This document shows positions 35,948 through 45,072 of a DNA stretch of 64,000 nt, piece by piece. How positions within the stretch are numbered: position 1 is the stretch's first letter; each line of letters opens with the position of its first letter. The DNA comes from Agrobacterium larrymoorei. Lineage in GTDB: Bacteria; Pseudomonadota; Alphaproteobacteria; Rhizobiales; Rhizobiaceae. The notes below the pieces were generated by a model. The model did not search any database. It was given only the letters and a program-made list of their open reading frames with translations, and was not told the origin of the DNA. Position numbers and translations under genes: made by a program. The stretch lies in contig NZ_JAUTBL010000001.1 of assembly GCF_030819275.1 (NCBI RefSeq), forward strand, positions 124,001 through 188,000. Reading direction: 5' to 3'.

Positions 35948-36544
35948 TTAGGTGGCTCTTGGGTTCGTGCGCAATCCGTCCATGACCAACCGAACGATCC
36001 TTTGGGCGCGTAAACGCCAATCGGGTCCTTCCGGTATGGAGTATACCCCGAAGAGCGCATTAAGAACGTCTGCGGCGTCAATGTCTCCTTTGACGGCGTG
36101 AGCTTCGCGCGCATGGGCTAGAAGGTCGTCAAAGGCGGTATGCAATAGCGTTGAGCCTTCCGAAAAAAGAGCGGAGTTGGATGTGAACAACAGTTTCAGA
36201 CTGTTCGCCATGCCCCGTTTCGTCGCCATGTAATCGACGAACCGGTACATCCATTTTTCGACGGCCATTTCGGGCTCTTCTTCGGCCATAAACGCGCGCG
36301 CGGCTGCGGCAAGAAGCTCCAATTCACGCCGATACACGCTCTCCACCAGATGTTCACGTGTCGGAAAATGCCGATAGAGCGTGCCGATGCCAACACCCGC
36401 ACGCCTGGCAATGTCTTCAAGCGATGCGGACGCTCCCTGCTCAGAAAATGCCAGTGCAGCAATCTCGACGAGTTTCTCGCGGTTTCGCCGGGCATCCGCA
36501 CGCAAAGGCGGGTGTTTGACCGTTGGCGTAGGTTCCTCGGGCAC
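35948..36544 (-). CDS. TetR-family transcriptional regulator
   Basis: 198 residues; residues 15-65 form the TetR DNA-binding domain (FSEQGASASLEDIARRAGVGIGTLYRHFPTREHLVESVY), the rest is a helical ligand domain with the SKL-like C-terminal pattern of many small TetR repressors. Translation starts at GTG 36544 with GGAG 12 bp upstream. It is divergent from the XdhC-molybdenum hydroxylase operon and a perfect palindrome sits in the promoter between them, so it most likely represses that operon. Confidence 0.9.
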   Translation of the reverse strand: MPEEPTPTVKHPPLRADARRNREKLVEIAALAFSEQGASASLEDIARRAGVGIGTLYRHFPTREHLVESVYRRELELLAAAARAFMAEEEPEMAVEKWMYRFVDYMATKRGMANSLKLLFTSNSALFSEGSTLLHTAFDDLLAHAREAHAVKGDIDAADVLNALFGVYSIPEGPDWRLRAQRIVRLVMDGLRTNPRAT

Positions 36545-36571
36545 TTAAGGGCGCGCTCCATAAGAAATGAC

Positions 36572-36599
36572 TTGACGAAAGATCGTAAGCCACTAAGTT
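36572..36599 (+). promoter_or_regulatory. Candidate sigma-70-type promoter for the molybdenum hydroxylase operon
   Basis: TTGACG (36572-36577) and TAAGTT (36594-36599) with a 16-bp spacer. The TetR operator follows three bases later, which would block transcription start when occupied. Confidence 0.4.
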
Positions 36600-36602
36600 A
36601 AA

Positions 36603-36616
36603 CGGAGGCGCCTCCG
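36603..36616. promoter_or_regulatory. TetR-type operator (perfect 14-bp palindrome)
   Basis: CGGAGGCGCCTCCG is a perfect palindrome in an otherwise unstructured gap between the divergent TetR and XdhC genes. CGGAG...CTCCG is a well-known operator form for TetR-family repressors that control adjacent oxidoreductase genes. Confidence 0.75.
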
Positions 36617-36767
36617 CTTATGGATGCGCCATTCGTTTCCTTAAATCAAATAGGAGGCGGATGTCATGCCAAAATCAGAAAATGGCGATGAAGGCCGGCA
36701 GCCGTATCGTTCCACAAGAGCCCAACCATCCGTCTCTTAAGTTGACGTCGCAATCCTGGAGGCACCC

Positions 36768-37778
36768 GTGACTCGATCGGTGAATACCAACACGAATAAC
36801 CATGGTGCGTCTCATTGGTTGCCTCGAGACGACAAGATTTCCGTTTTGCCTGCACCTCAAAAGGCCCTTTCAAACGATAGAGCCTATGACATTCTAAACT
36901 TCGCCATCGAAAGCACGGCGGCAGGACGTCAGGTGGCCCTATGCACCCTGGTGGAGATACGCGGCGGCTCCTCGCGTCCAATTGGCGCGCATATGGCGGT
37001 CTGCGAAGACGGGCGTTACTGCGGCTACGTGTCCGGCGGGTGTACTGAGGCGGCTATTGCCGCTGAAGCCTTGCAGGCGATGAGGAGTGGTCACGACCGG
37101 TTCGTTATGTTGGGCGAAGGATCACCCTTCTTCGATATCGTTTTGCCCTGCGGAGGCGGGATTACGGTCTCCATTCACCTCCTCAAGACCGTCGAACCGC
37201 TCTGTTCCGTCAACAGGCTGGTGGATAATCGTCAGTGCGCATCACTTCGCTATATGCCCGGCCCCCGGCAACTTTCGCTTGGGCCAGAGGCGACAACAAC
37301 CGGCTGGGACGACGATTCGTTCGTCACCTGCTACCGGCCAAAAGTGCGCATGATTTTTTCCGGGCGCTCCCTTGAGGTGGAGACAACCGCCCGAATTGCC
37401 GAGGCTGCGGGCTATGATGTCATTCTCCTGGACGGTGCGAGCAGCTCCCACATTGATCCTTCGCTGATTGATGCCGACACAGCAGTGGCTCTTCTTCAGC
37501 ACGATCTAGACCAGGAAATCCCGCTGCTTGAAGCCGCGCTTGCTGCATCGCCGTTTTATATTGGAGCTCTCGGAAGTTCCCGGACACATCACAGGCGGGT
37601 CGAGGGATTGCGCCAGCGCGGCCATTCGGAGGAGGCGATCGGTCGGATCAAGGCGCCAATCGGAGTTTTCGCAAAAGCAAAAGACGCGCAATCTCTGGCG
37701 CTCTCCGTTATCGCCGACATCGCCGCCTCGCGGCAGACTCACGTTGCACGGAACGAAAGCATCCCTGCGAGACCGTAG
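36768..37778 (+). CDS. XdhC/CoxI-family molybdenum cofactor maturation protein
   Basis: 336 residues starting at GTG 36768 with a perfect GGAGG site. The XdhC_CoxI domain (LVEIRGGSSRPIGAHM, GYVSGGCTEAAIAAEAL) is followed by the Rossmann-like XdhC C-terminal domain (YIGALGSSRTHHRRVEGL, IKAPIG). XdhC proteins bind molybdenum cofactor, help add the terminal sulfur ligand and insert it into xanthine-oxidase-family enzymes. It is the first gene of the operon, before the three hydroxylase subunits; in paoABCD the equivalent gene is last. Confidence 0.9.
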   Translation: MTRSVNTNTNNHGASHWLPRDDKISVLPAPQKALSNDRAYDILNFAIESTAAGRQVALCTLVEIRGGSSRPIGAHMAVCEDGRYCGYVSGGCTEAAIAAEALQAMRSGHDRFVMLGEGSPFFDIVLPCGGGITVSIHLLKTVEPLCSVNRLVDNRQCASLRYMPGPRQLSLGPEATTTGWDDDSFVTCYRPKVRMIFSGRSLEVETTARIAEAAGYDVILLDGASSSHIDPSLIDADTAVALLQHDLDQEIPLLEAALAASPFYIGALGSSRTHHRRVEGLRQRGHSEEAIGRIKAPIGVFAKAKDAQSLALSVIADIAASRQTHVARNESIPARP

Positions 37779-37924
37779 TCGAAAGCGCTTCATAACAAAG
37801 AACTTGGGCTGAAAATCGCTGCTTTAATTGTCCCGGCGATCGGCCAACGGCAAACATGACCGGACGTTCCACAGGTGCCGCGAGTGCGTTTCCAACGCGG
37901 CCTGTCAGATGAGGGAGATATCCA

Positions 37925-38458
37925 ATGCGATTCATCATAAACGGAGCGGCAGTGGAGGTAGAGGCGGATATCCGCACCTCGCTGCTTGATCTTATGCGCA
38001 ACTATCTGGGGCTGACCGGCACGAAGAAAGGATGCGATCAAGGCGCGTGCGGCGCTTGCACCGTGCTCGTGGATGGCGAGCGTATCAATTCCTGCCTCGC
38101 GCTTGCTGTTCAATATCAGGGACGCAGCATCACGACCGTCGAAGGCCTTGCCGCAAACGGCAATCTTCACCCTCTGCAGAAAGCCTTTATAGAGCATGAC
38201 GGCTTTCAATGCGGCTACTGCACGCCGGGCCAACTCTGTTCCGCCGTGGGTATGGCGGGCGAACTCGAACGCAATATCCCAAGCGTCGTCACCGCCGATC
38301 TTTCGAGCGACAGTGTGACTGTGGATGAGACCGAAATTCGCGAACGCATGAGCGGTAATCTCTGTCGTTGCGGTGCCTATAACGGCATCGTCGAAGCCAT
38401 CTCCGAGACGCTGACCCATCAGGCAATAGTCCAGACCGATGAGAGGGCACGCGCATGA
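37925..38458 (+). CDS. Molybdenum hydroxylase small subunit, two [2Fe-2S] clusters (PaoA-like)
   Basis: 177 residues with the ferredoxin-type Cys set (GCDQGACGACTVLVDG then a Cys in INSC) and the second set (CGYCTPGQ, CRCGAYN) found in all xanthine-oxidase-family small subunits. It carries electrons from the Mo site to FAD. E. coli PaoA has a twin-arginine leader; here the protein begins directly with the ferredoxin fold, so the complex is probably cytoplasmic. The last codons overlap the FAD subunit gene by 4 bp. Confidence 0.93.
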   Translation: MRFIINGAAVEVEADIRTSLLDLMRNYLGLTGTKKGCDQGACGACTVLVDGERINSCLALAVQYQGRSITTVEGLAANGNLHPLQKAFIEHDGFQCGYCTPGQLCSAVGMAGELERNIPSVVTADLSSDSVTVDETEIRERMSGNLCRCGAYNGIVEAISETLTHQAIVQTDERARA

Positions 38459-39444
38459 ACATATTTTCCTACCATCAGGCGTCGGACGCCGCCTCCGCCA
38501 TCACTCTCAAGCAAGCGGGTCCCACAGCCAAATATCTGGGCGGCGGGACCAATCTCGTCGACCTCATGCGCGAGACCGTTGAGAGACCGGCAACACTGGT
38601 CGATGTCACCCGCCTCTCCAGTGCCATAGAGCAACGCACAGATGGCAGCCTGCTGATCGGAGCAGGTGTGACAAACACGGCACTCGCAGCCCATGGTGCG
38701 GTGAGATCGCAGTTTCCGCTTCTGTCACGCGCCATTTTGGCGGGCGCCAGCGCGCAAATTCGAAATGTGGCAACAGTCGGCGGCAATATACTCCAGCGCA
38801 CCCGCTGTCGGTATTTCTACGACAACGCTGCCCGCTGTAACAAGCGCCAGCCTAATTCCGGCTGCGATGCGGTGGGCGGTTTCAACCGTTACCACGCAAT
38901 CCTCGGCGCATCTGAAAGCTGCGTCGCGACCCATGCATCAGACATGTGCGTGGCATTGGTCGCACTGGACGCAACGGTTCATCTTGAAGGCCCGTCCGGC
39001 ACGCGCCTATTGCCATTGCGTGCGCTTCATCGCCTGCCAGGGGCCACGCCTGAGATCGAAACCGAACTTCATCCAGACGATCTCATTACAGCCTTAGAGA
39101 TCCCGGCCCTTCCCTTTGCCCGCATGTCCGCCTACCGGAAAGTCCGGGATCGCGCGAGCTACGCTTTCGCTCTCATTTCCGTTGCTGCCGCGCTTGAGAT
39201 CGACGGCGCTGGCCACGTGACGGATGTGAGGCTCGCCCTTGGTGGCGTTGCCCACAAGCCGTGGCGAGCGCTGAAGGCGGAAGCGCGCCTTCAAGGCCAG
39301 AAGGCAAATGCGGAAAGCTTTGCGGCAGCGGCCGAAGCCGAACTCGCTGACGCCATCGGCTTGCGGGACAATAGGTTCAAGATCGAACTTGCTAAACGCA
39401 CGATCGTCGCGGTTCTTGAAGAATTGAAGGGAGAAAACGCATGA
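38455..39444 (+). CDS. Molybdenum hydroxylase FAD subunit (PaoB-like, with extra Cys cluster motif)
   Basis: 329 residues with the FAD-binding blocks KYLGGGTNL (27-35) and IRNVATVGGNI (102-112). Next to the latter is a Cys-rich insertion, C118, C128 and C137 in RTRCRYF..AARCNKRQPNSGC, which in PaoB-type subunits binds an additional [4Fe-4S] cluster. That insertion places this complex in the PaoABC (YagTSR) aldehyde oxidoreductase branch rather than with classical xanthine dehydrogenase. It overlaps both neighbours by 4 bp. Confidence 0.93.
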   Translation: MNIFSYHQASDAASAITLKQAGPTAKYLGGGTNLVDLMRETVERPATLVDVTRLSSAIEQRTDGSLLIGAGVTNTALAAHGAVRSQFPLLSRAILAGASAQIRNVATVGGNILQRTRCRYFYDNAARCNKRQPNSGCDAVGGFNRYHAILGASESCVATHASDMCVALVALDATVHLEGPSGTRLLPLRALHRLPGATPEIETELHPDDLITALEIPALPFARMSAYRKVRDRASYAFALISVAAALEIDGAGHVTDVRLALGGVAHKPWRALKAEARLQGQKANAESFAAAAEAELADAIGLRDNRFKIELAKRTIVAVLEELKGENA

Positions 39445-41744
39445 GCGCCGAAACCCAGACGCTGCCAAAAACAGCCAAGCCAGGTCGCTGGCAACCTGCC
39501 GTTACGACCGATCCACTTTTGCGCAAGCATGGATCACTCGGACAATCTGTATCGCGCATCGAAGGCCCAATGAAGGTGCAGGGCAAGACACGGTTCGCGG
39601 CCGAATTTCCCTATGACAATATCAGCTATGCAGCGCTGGCCTTCAGCACCATTGCACGCGGTCGCATCGTCGAACTGAACGTCAGCGCGGCACAAGACGC
39701 GCCGGGCGTCATTCTCGTCATGACCTATAAGAACGCGCCAAGGATGAAGGCGCCATCGCTGATGATGTCGTCACCCACAGCGGCAGGCGCCACCGATCTT
39801 CCGGTCATGCAGAACGACGAAATTCACTGGAACGGTCAGCCCATCGCTGTCGTCCTGGCAGAGACGCAAGAGCAGGCGGATTACGCAGCTTCCCTGGTCA
39901 CGGCAAAATACGACGTGCTGCCAGCGATCACGTCTTTCGATGAAGCCAAGACGTCGCCGAGGCAACTTGAAACTCTGCTTGGCCAACCCCCTTTCGTCGA
40001 GATCGGCGACGCCGAAACCGCACTTGCCAAGGCGGACGTGAAGGTCGATCTGGTTTACAGAACGCCGCGCCACAATCACAACGCCATCGAATTGCATGCG
40101 GCGACGGTTGTCTGGAATGATGATGAACTGCGGGTTCACGATGCAAGCCAGTTGCTCGACCTGACCACGGGCCAGCTTGCGGACATTTTCGATCTCGATG
40201 TCAGCAAGGTCCATGTGACCTCGCCCTATGTCGGTGGTGGCTTTGGAGGAAAATGTCTCTGGGACCACCAGATCCTGGCCTGTGCGGCGGCCAGGCTCGC
40301 AAACCGCCCGGTGCGGATCATGCTGTCTCGCGAAGGGGTGTTCAGAATCGTCGGCGGCCGCACGGTCACCGAACAGCGTGTAGCCCTGGGCGCAAGGGCA
40401 GACGGAACGCTCGACGCCCTGATCCACACGGGAACAGCCGCGATGACGCTGCACAATTCCTGCCCCGAACAATTTACCTTTCCCGCGCGCCACCTCTACG
40501 CCGCCAGAACCTTTCGTCTCGGCCAGGACGTCGCCGATATGGACATGCTGGCAAACACCTTCATGCGAGCACCAGGGGAGTCGGTCGGAACCTTCGCACT
40601 GGAATGCGCGCTCGATGAGCTTGCCGAAAAATTAGGACTGGACCCGATCGAACTGCGCCGACGGATCGAGCCGGAAACGGATCCGACAACCGGCAAACCA
40701 TTTTCTTCCCGCTATCTCATCGAAGCCTACGAGAAGGGGGCGGAAAAGTTCGGTTGGGACAAGCGTAGCCAGACGCCGCGCCAGAGGCGTGAGGGCGAAT
40801 GGCTGATCGGTATGGGATGCGCGACGGCGACCTATCCCTATCACCGGTTCCCCGGCGGCGCCGCGCGTATCAAGCTGACGGCGGACGGCCACGTGACGGT
40901 TTCAACCGCCGTCCACGACATGGGGATGGGAACAGCGACGGCGCAGGTCCAGCATCTTGCCGCACGGCTGGGCTTGCCGCTCGATCATGTGACCTTCGAG
41001 TATGGCGATAGCCGACTGCCAAAGGGTGTGATTGCGGGAGGCTCGACGCAAACCGCTTCAATCGGTGGCGCAGTCATCGCCGTAACTGAAGTCTTCGTTG
41101 AGGAATTGATCAAGCTTGCCGGAAACGACTCTCCACTGGCAGGACTTTCGCTTTCCGACGTGGATACCAGAGACGGTGGTTTAGCGCATATCAACGACAG
41201 TAGCCGCTTCGAGAGCTACCAGTCGATCCTCAAGCGCGCCGGGAGAGACGAGCTTGTCTGCGAGGCGGAGGCACCCGCGCCGGCGGAAATGCAAGCTTTT
41301 TCCATGCATTCTTACGGTGCACAGTTTTGCGAGGTCCGCGTCAGTGCAGTAACGGGCGAAGCGCGCGTCTCGCGCTTCTTGGGTTCCTTCGACGCAGGGC
41401 AAATATTGAACCACAAGATGGCGACCAGCCAGTTCAAAGGTGGGATCATCATGGGTATCGGTCTGGCTCTTACCGAAGAAACGAACTTCGATGAGCGAAC
41501 GGGGCGCGTCGTCAATGCCTCCCTGGCAGACTACCACGTGCCGGTGCAAATGGACGTCCCCGCAATCGACATCCTTTACACCAACAGGCCCGATCCCCAG
41601 GCCCCCATGGGGGCACGCGGCATCGGAGAGATCGGCATTACCGGAGTTGGGGCAGCCATCGCCAATGCAGTCTACAATGCAACGGGTGTGCGCGTGCGTG
41701 ACTTGCCCATGACCTTGGACAAACTGATGACCGGTCCGGATTGA
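39441..41744 (+). CDS. Molybdenum hydroxylase large subunit (PaoC-like aldehyde oxidoreductase)
   Basis: 767 residues. The Mo-cofactor segment GGGFGGK, a GVIAGGSTQTASIGGAV block and the catalytic Glu in GARGIGEIGITG are all present. With the PaoA- and PaoB-like subunits it forms a heterotrimer that hydroxylates an aldehyde or N-heterocycle using water and passes the electrons to FAD. The sequence is PaoC-like, which argues for aldehydes; the substrate is not readable. Ends 84 bp before the convergent receptor gene. Confidence 0.93.
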   Translation: MSAETQTLPKTAKPGRWQPAVTTDPLLRKHGSLGQSVSRIEGPMKVQGKTRFAAEFPYDNISYAALAFSTIARGRIVELNVSAAQDAPGVILVMTYKNAPRMKAPSLMMSSPTAAGATDLPVMQNDEIHWNGQPIAVVLAETQEQADYAASLVTAKYDVLPAITSFDEAKTSPRQLETLLGQPPFVEIGDAETALAKADVKVDLVYRTPRHNHNAIELHAATVVWNDDELRVHDASQLLDLTTGQLADIFDLDVSKVHVTSPYVGGGFGGKCLWDHQILACAAARLANRPVRIMLSREGVFRIVGGRTVTEQRVALGARADGTLDALIHTGTAAMTLHNSCPEQFTFPARHLYAARTFRLGQDVADMDMLANTFMRAPGESVGTFALECALDELAEKLGLDPIELRRRIEPETDPTTGKPFSSRYLIEAYEKGAEKFGWDKRSQTPRQRREGEWLIGMGCATATYPYHRFPGGAARIKLTADGHVTVSTAVHDMGMGTATAQVQHLAARLGLPLDHVTFEYGDSRLPKGVIAGGSTQTASIGGAVIAVTEVFVEELIKLAGNDSPLAGLSLSDVDTRDGGLAHINDSSRFESYQSILKRAGRDELVCEAEAPAPAEMQAFSMHSYGAQFCEVRVSAVTGEARVSRFLGSFDAGQILNHKMATSQFKGGIIMGIGLALTEETNFDERTGRVVNASLADYHVPVQMDVPAIDILYTNRPDPQAPMGARGIGEIGITGVGAAIANAVYNATGVRVRDLPMTLDKLMTGPD

Positions 41745-41794
41745 CGAAACAGGCAGGTTTAAACATCCCGGGGTGAAGATCAGATCGAATGCGC

Positions 41795-41818
41795 GTCAGA
41801 CACAGAGCCGTGCCTGAC
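41795..41818. terminator. Weak hairpin between convergent genes, possible bidirectional terminator
   Basis: GTCAG-A-CAC pairs with GTG-C-CTGAC around a 6-nt loop (one mismatch) between the convergent PaoC-like and receptor genes. There is no clear T-run on either side, so termination is only a guess from position. Confidence 0.3.
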
Positions 41819-41828
41819 CGCCATGAGA

Positions 41829-44003
41829 TTAAAAGCTGATCTTTGCCGTCAATGTCGCGTTGAGCGACTCACCAATGGAGTTTCCAAGAGCTGTCGTGCC
41901 GATTGAGGACGTGTAGTACGTTTTATCGAAAATGTTCTTCACATTAAGCTGCAGCGCGATGGGTCTCTCGAAATTCAGCGTGTATGTCGCAAAAGCATCG
42001 ACGACGGCATAACCCGGGAGGAAATAGGCATTGGAGTTCATACCAGCGCGCTGCCCGACAGCGCGCACACCGGAACCTACCTTGAGGGTGTTGCCGCTTT
42101 CGTCAATCTCGCCGAAATCATAGGTTATATAGAGCGAGCCGGTGTGCTCCGGCACATTGACGAGCCTCTTGCCGGCATAGGTCGGATCGTCGCGGACTTC
42201 TGCATCAGTGTATCCATAGCTGGCAATCATATCGATATTATCCGTCAGCGAACCGGCGACATCGATCTCAAAGCCTCGTGAGCGCACGAGACCTGCGGTC
42301 TTGACCACCGTATTTATACCGACGAGTTCAGAATAGGCGACATTCTTCTTTTCCGAAGTATATAGGGCAACATTTGCAGTCAGACCGGACGCTATCTCGA
42401 ATTTGGCGCCAACCTCATAGGAAACGCCTTCCTCCGGGTCGAGATTGCCATAGTAGCTTGCGATGGAGGATTGCGGTCGAAAGGTTTTGGCGGCGTTGGC
42501 ATATAGAGAGACATCAGGCGTCAGCTTATAGACGATCCCGGCATTGGGGACGAGCGCATCACCATGGCTGTCCGTATTCGTTTTGAAGGGGCGTCCTTTG
42601 CCTGCCACCAGATCGTAATATTGATAACGCAGACCTCCTACCAGAATCCATTGATCGCTCAGATGCCAGTTGTCTTGCAGATATAGCGAGCCGGTGTTGA
42701 TAATTTCCGTCTGGTCGCTGTCGGCCGTTCGAACCGCCGTGCAAGCGGGAAGCGTCCCATAGACCGGATTGTAGATGTTGAAGCCTGTAACCTCACCGCA
42801 GCGCATGAGATCGGTTCGAAGTGTATTGGCGTAGTCGTAGGAGGCACCGATCAGGATTTCGTGTCGAAAATCGCCGATCTCGACATCGCCGGTCAAATCC
42901 GTCCTGACGGCATGATTGTAAATAGTGGAGCCTTGCGTTGCATCAGCACGGCGCTTGAGGACGCCGGTTGCTGGAGTGTATTCAATGACGCGCGCTTGGT
43001 TGTCGGAGTACACATTGCGGCTGTAGCTATAGTCAATGCCGAGCTTCCAGTCATCCGAGAGCTGGCGGTCAATATCGACCTGAAAAAGATCGGACTTGCC
43101 GTCGGTAACATTATAGGGCTCATCGAAGCGGGTTTTACGATCCACATTGACCATGTGGCCGGTGGTCAAATCAAAGATCGTCCCGCGATCGAAGGGCGTG
43201 CTGTAGTCCTGGTGCATGTAAGACACCGTCACATCCGTGTCTTCACCGGACCAGGATAGTGATGGCGCGATCAGCCAATCCTTGTTTTCGCCGAAATTGC
43301 GCCAGTAATCGATGTGCCTGTAATCGCCGATAAGCCGGTATGACAGGTCGGTCCCTTCAAGCGGGCCTGTTACATCGAAACCTGCCGACCCACCGCCGAA
43401 GCTGGAAGCACTAGAATAAATGTCGGCGGAGAAAGTGTCCTCTGGTTTCTTCGTCACGACATTGATCATGCCGCCTGTATCCAGGATACCGTAAAGCGTG
43501 GAAGATGGTCCCTTTAGCACCTCTACCCGGTCCGTCGTCGCATTGAACGAACGGTTCAAGGCAGTCTTCATCCCGTTGATCAGAATCGAGCCGTCTCGGT
43601 TGTCGCCGAAACCACGACGAATGATTGAATCTTGCGTGCCGCCCAGCGTATTCGCCTGTGAAATACCGCTGATGTTTGCCAAGGCTTCATCCAGGCTCGT
43701 CGCATGCTGATCCTGAAGAATCTCCTGGCTGACGACATTGACGGCCTGGGGAATATCCAGCAGAGGGGTGTTCGTGCGAGTGGCTGTGGACGTCGCGACG
43801 GGTTGATACCTGTTCGTGGCGGCGTCAGCTGCCCCGTTGATCACGATCGTCGAAAGCTGGGTTGGGGCAGCATCCTGCGCGGTCACGCGCTTGGTTTTTT
43901 GCCGAGATAGTTCCTGGGCATATGCCGAGCTGCACGCTGCCGCAAAGATACACGAAACAAGCAAGATCGCCGTTGAATGTTTTAAATGTCTCGCTTGTCC
44001 CAT
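41829..44003 (-). CDS. TonB-dependent siderophore receptor (FhuA/FpvA/FoxA class)
   Basis: 724 residues: signal peptide ending near SSAYAQ, plug domain (LLDIPQAVNVVSQEILQDQ, GFGDNRDGSILING, VEVLKGPSSTLYG, GGMINVVTKKP) and a barrel ending in the C-terminal Phe (LNATLTAKISF). It transports a ferric siderophore across the outer membrane. It is divergent from the FecCDE-type importer genes; the 240-bp promoter gap carries a 19-bp inverted motif pair, so receptor and importer are likely co-regulated. Confidence 0.95.
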   Translation of the reverse strand: MGQARHLKHSTAILLVSCIFAAACSSAYAQELSRQKTKRVTAQDAAPTQLSTIVINGAADAATNRYQPVATSTATRTNTPLLDIPQAVNVVSQEILQDQHATSLDEALANISGISQANTLGGTQDSIIRRGFGDNRDGSILINGMKTALNRSFNATTDRVEVLKGPSSTLYGILDTGGMINVVTKKPEDTFSADIYSSASSFGGGSAGFDVTGPLEGTDLSYRLIGDYRHIDYWRNFGENKDWLIAPSLSWSGEDTDVTVSYMHQDYSTPFDRGTIFDLTTGHMVNVDRKTRFDEPYNVTDGKSDLFQVDIDRQLSDDWKLGIDYSYSRNVYSDNQARVIEYTPATGVLKRRADATQGSTIYNHAVRTDLTGDVEIGDFRHEILIGASYDYANTLRTDLMRCGEVTGFNIYNPVYGTLPACTAVRTADSDQTEIINTGSLYLQDNWHLSDQWILVGGLRYQYYDLVAGKGRPFKTNTDSHGDALVPNAGIVYKLTPDVSLYANAAKTFRPQSSIASYYGNLDPEEGVSYEVGAKFEIASGLTANVALYTSEKKNVAYSELVGINTVVKTAGLVRSRGFEIDVAGSLTDNIDMIASYGYTDAEVRDDPTYAGKRLVNVPEHTGSLYITYDFGEIDESGNTLKVGSGVRAVGQRAGMNSNAYFLPGYAVVDAFATYTLNFERPIALQLNVKNIFDKTYYTSSIGTTALGNSIGESLNATLTAKISF

Positions 44004-44046
44004 GATGCGCCCCAGGTATCAAAACTCACGAGCACGTCCATGGATT

Positions 44047-44065
44047 TCATGACTGTAGTAGTCAA
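44047..44065. promoter_or_regulatory. Operator motif, receptor side of divergent siderophore promoter
   Basis: TCATGACTGTAGTAGTCAA contains the palindrome TGACT-N5-AGTCA and occurs in inverted orientation at 44194-44212. It lies about 45-60 bp upstream of the receptor ATG. A further half site (TTTGACTACAT) follows at about 44073-44083. Confidence 0.6.
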
Positions 44066-44193
44066 TTTTTAATTTGACTACATCTGACCGAGACTGTCCG
44101 AAAATGGCCCGGAATTAAACGATATCTGGAGGCGATCAGCCGAACGCCAAGCGCACTACCCCCGTCAAAAACAACTTTTAAAGACAAAAATAT

Positions 44194-44212
44194 TTGACTA
44201 CTACAGTCATGA
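44194..44212. promoter_or_regulatory. Operator motif, importer side of divergent siderophore promoter
   Basis: Exact reverse complement of the 19 bases at 44047-44065, located about 40-57 bp upstream of the ATPase gene. The symmetrical placement before both genes fits one regulator controlling both directions; the RpiR protein encoded at the end of the importer operon is one candidate. Confidence 0.6.
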
Positions 44213-44250
44213 TATGCACGTCGTTGCGCCAGAGAAGTTGAAAGTTGACG

Positions 44251-45072
44251 ATGAGCGAAGATACGAAATCTGGCGGCGCCATCTTGTTGGACGCCCAGGC
44301 CCTCTCAGCGGCCTACGGCGCCAACGTCGTTCTTGACGATGTCAGCTTCCTCGTGCGCGAAGGGCAGTTGACCGTGCTGGCAGGACCAAATGGTTCAGGC
44401 AAGTCGACCCTGCTTTCGCTCCTGGCGCGTATATTGAAGCCCTCCCATGGTGCGGTGCTGCTCAATGGACGGGATATTTCCACGACCCCGAGCAAAGAGA
44501 TTGCCAAAAAACTCGGTCTCCTCCCACAGGCGCCGCTCGTTCCCGAAGGCATAACCGTTTACGATCTCGTCTCGCGAGGCCGCTATCCGCATCAGGGCTT
44601 TTTAAAGCATTGGTCGCAGAGCGACGAGGCGGCGGTAAAGCAGGCTCTTTCCGCGACCTCTCTGGCAGACCTTGCCGGACGCGCTGTCGACAGCCTGTCT
44701 GGAGGACAAAGGCAGCGTGCCTTTATTGCCATGACGCTCGCCCAGGAAACGTCCGTCATCCTTCTCGACGAGCCCACGACCTTTCTCGATCTGCGCTTCC
44801 AGAACGAGGTGATGGATATGATCGGGCGGCTGACGAGCGATCTGGGGCGAACAGTCGTTGCGGTTCTGCACGATCTGAATGCCGCCTTCCAATATGCAGA
44901 CCGTATCATCTTCATGAAAGCGGGCCGCATTCACACCATTGTCGACGATCTCGCCGTCTGCTCGGAAGAGTTGATTCGTGACGTCTTCGAAACGACCGTC
45001 ACGCGGCTGAACCATCCGGCGACCGGAAGACCCGCTTTTCTGCCTGTTCCGGGCTTCAGGAGCAATCCGTGA
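44251..45072 (+). CDS. Iron-siderophore ABC transporter ATP-binding protein (FecE/FhuC-like)
   Basis: About 273 residues with Walker A GPNGSGKST, signature [13 protein letters not shown], Walker B VILLDEPTTFLD and switch His in AVLHDLNAA, typical of FecE/FhuC proteins. ATG 44251 is listed; an in-frame TTG at 44245 has the better spacing to AGAGAAG and could be the true start. First gene of the importer operon; it overlaps the first permease by 4 bp (GTGA). Confidence 0.92.
   Translation: MSEDTKSGGAILLDAQALSAAYGANVVLDDVSFLVREGQLTVLAGPNGSGKSTLLSLLARILKPSHGAVLLNGRDISTTPSKEIAKKLGLLPQAPLVPEGITVYDLVSRGRYPHQGFLKHWSQSDEAAVKQALSATSLADLAGRAVDSLSGGQRQRAFIAMTLAQETSVILLDEPTTFLDLRFQNEVMDMIGRLTSDLGRTVVAVLHDLNAAFQYADRIIFMKAGRIHTIVDDLAVCSEELIRDVFETTVTRLNHPATGRPAFLPVPGFRSNP

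Noticed and set aside
43980..44250. Classical Irr/RirA/Fur iron boxes
   Set aside because: I looked for the usual AT-rich iron boxes in the siderophore promoter and could not support one; the clear signal is the TGACT-N5-AGTCA pair.
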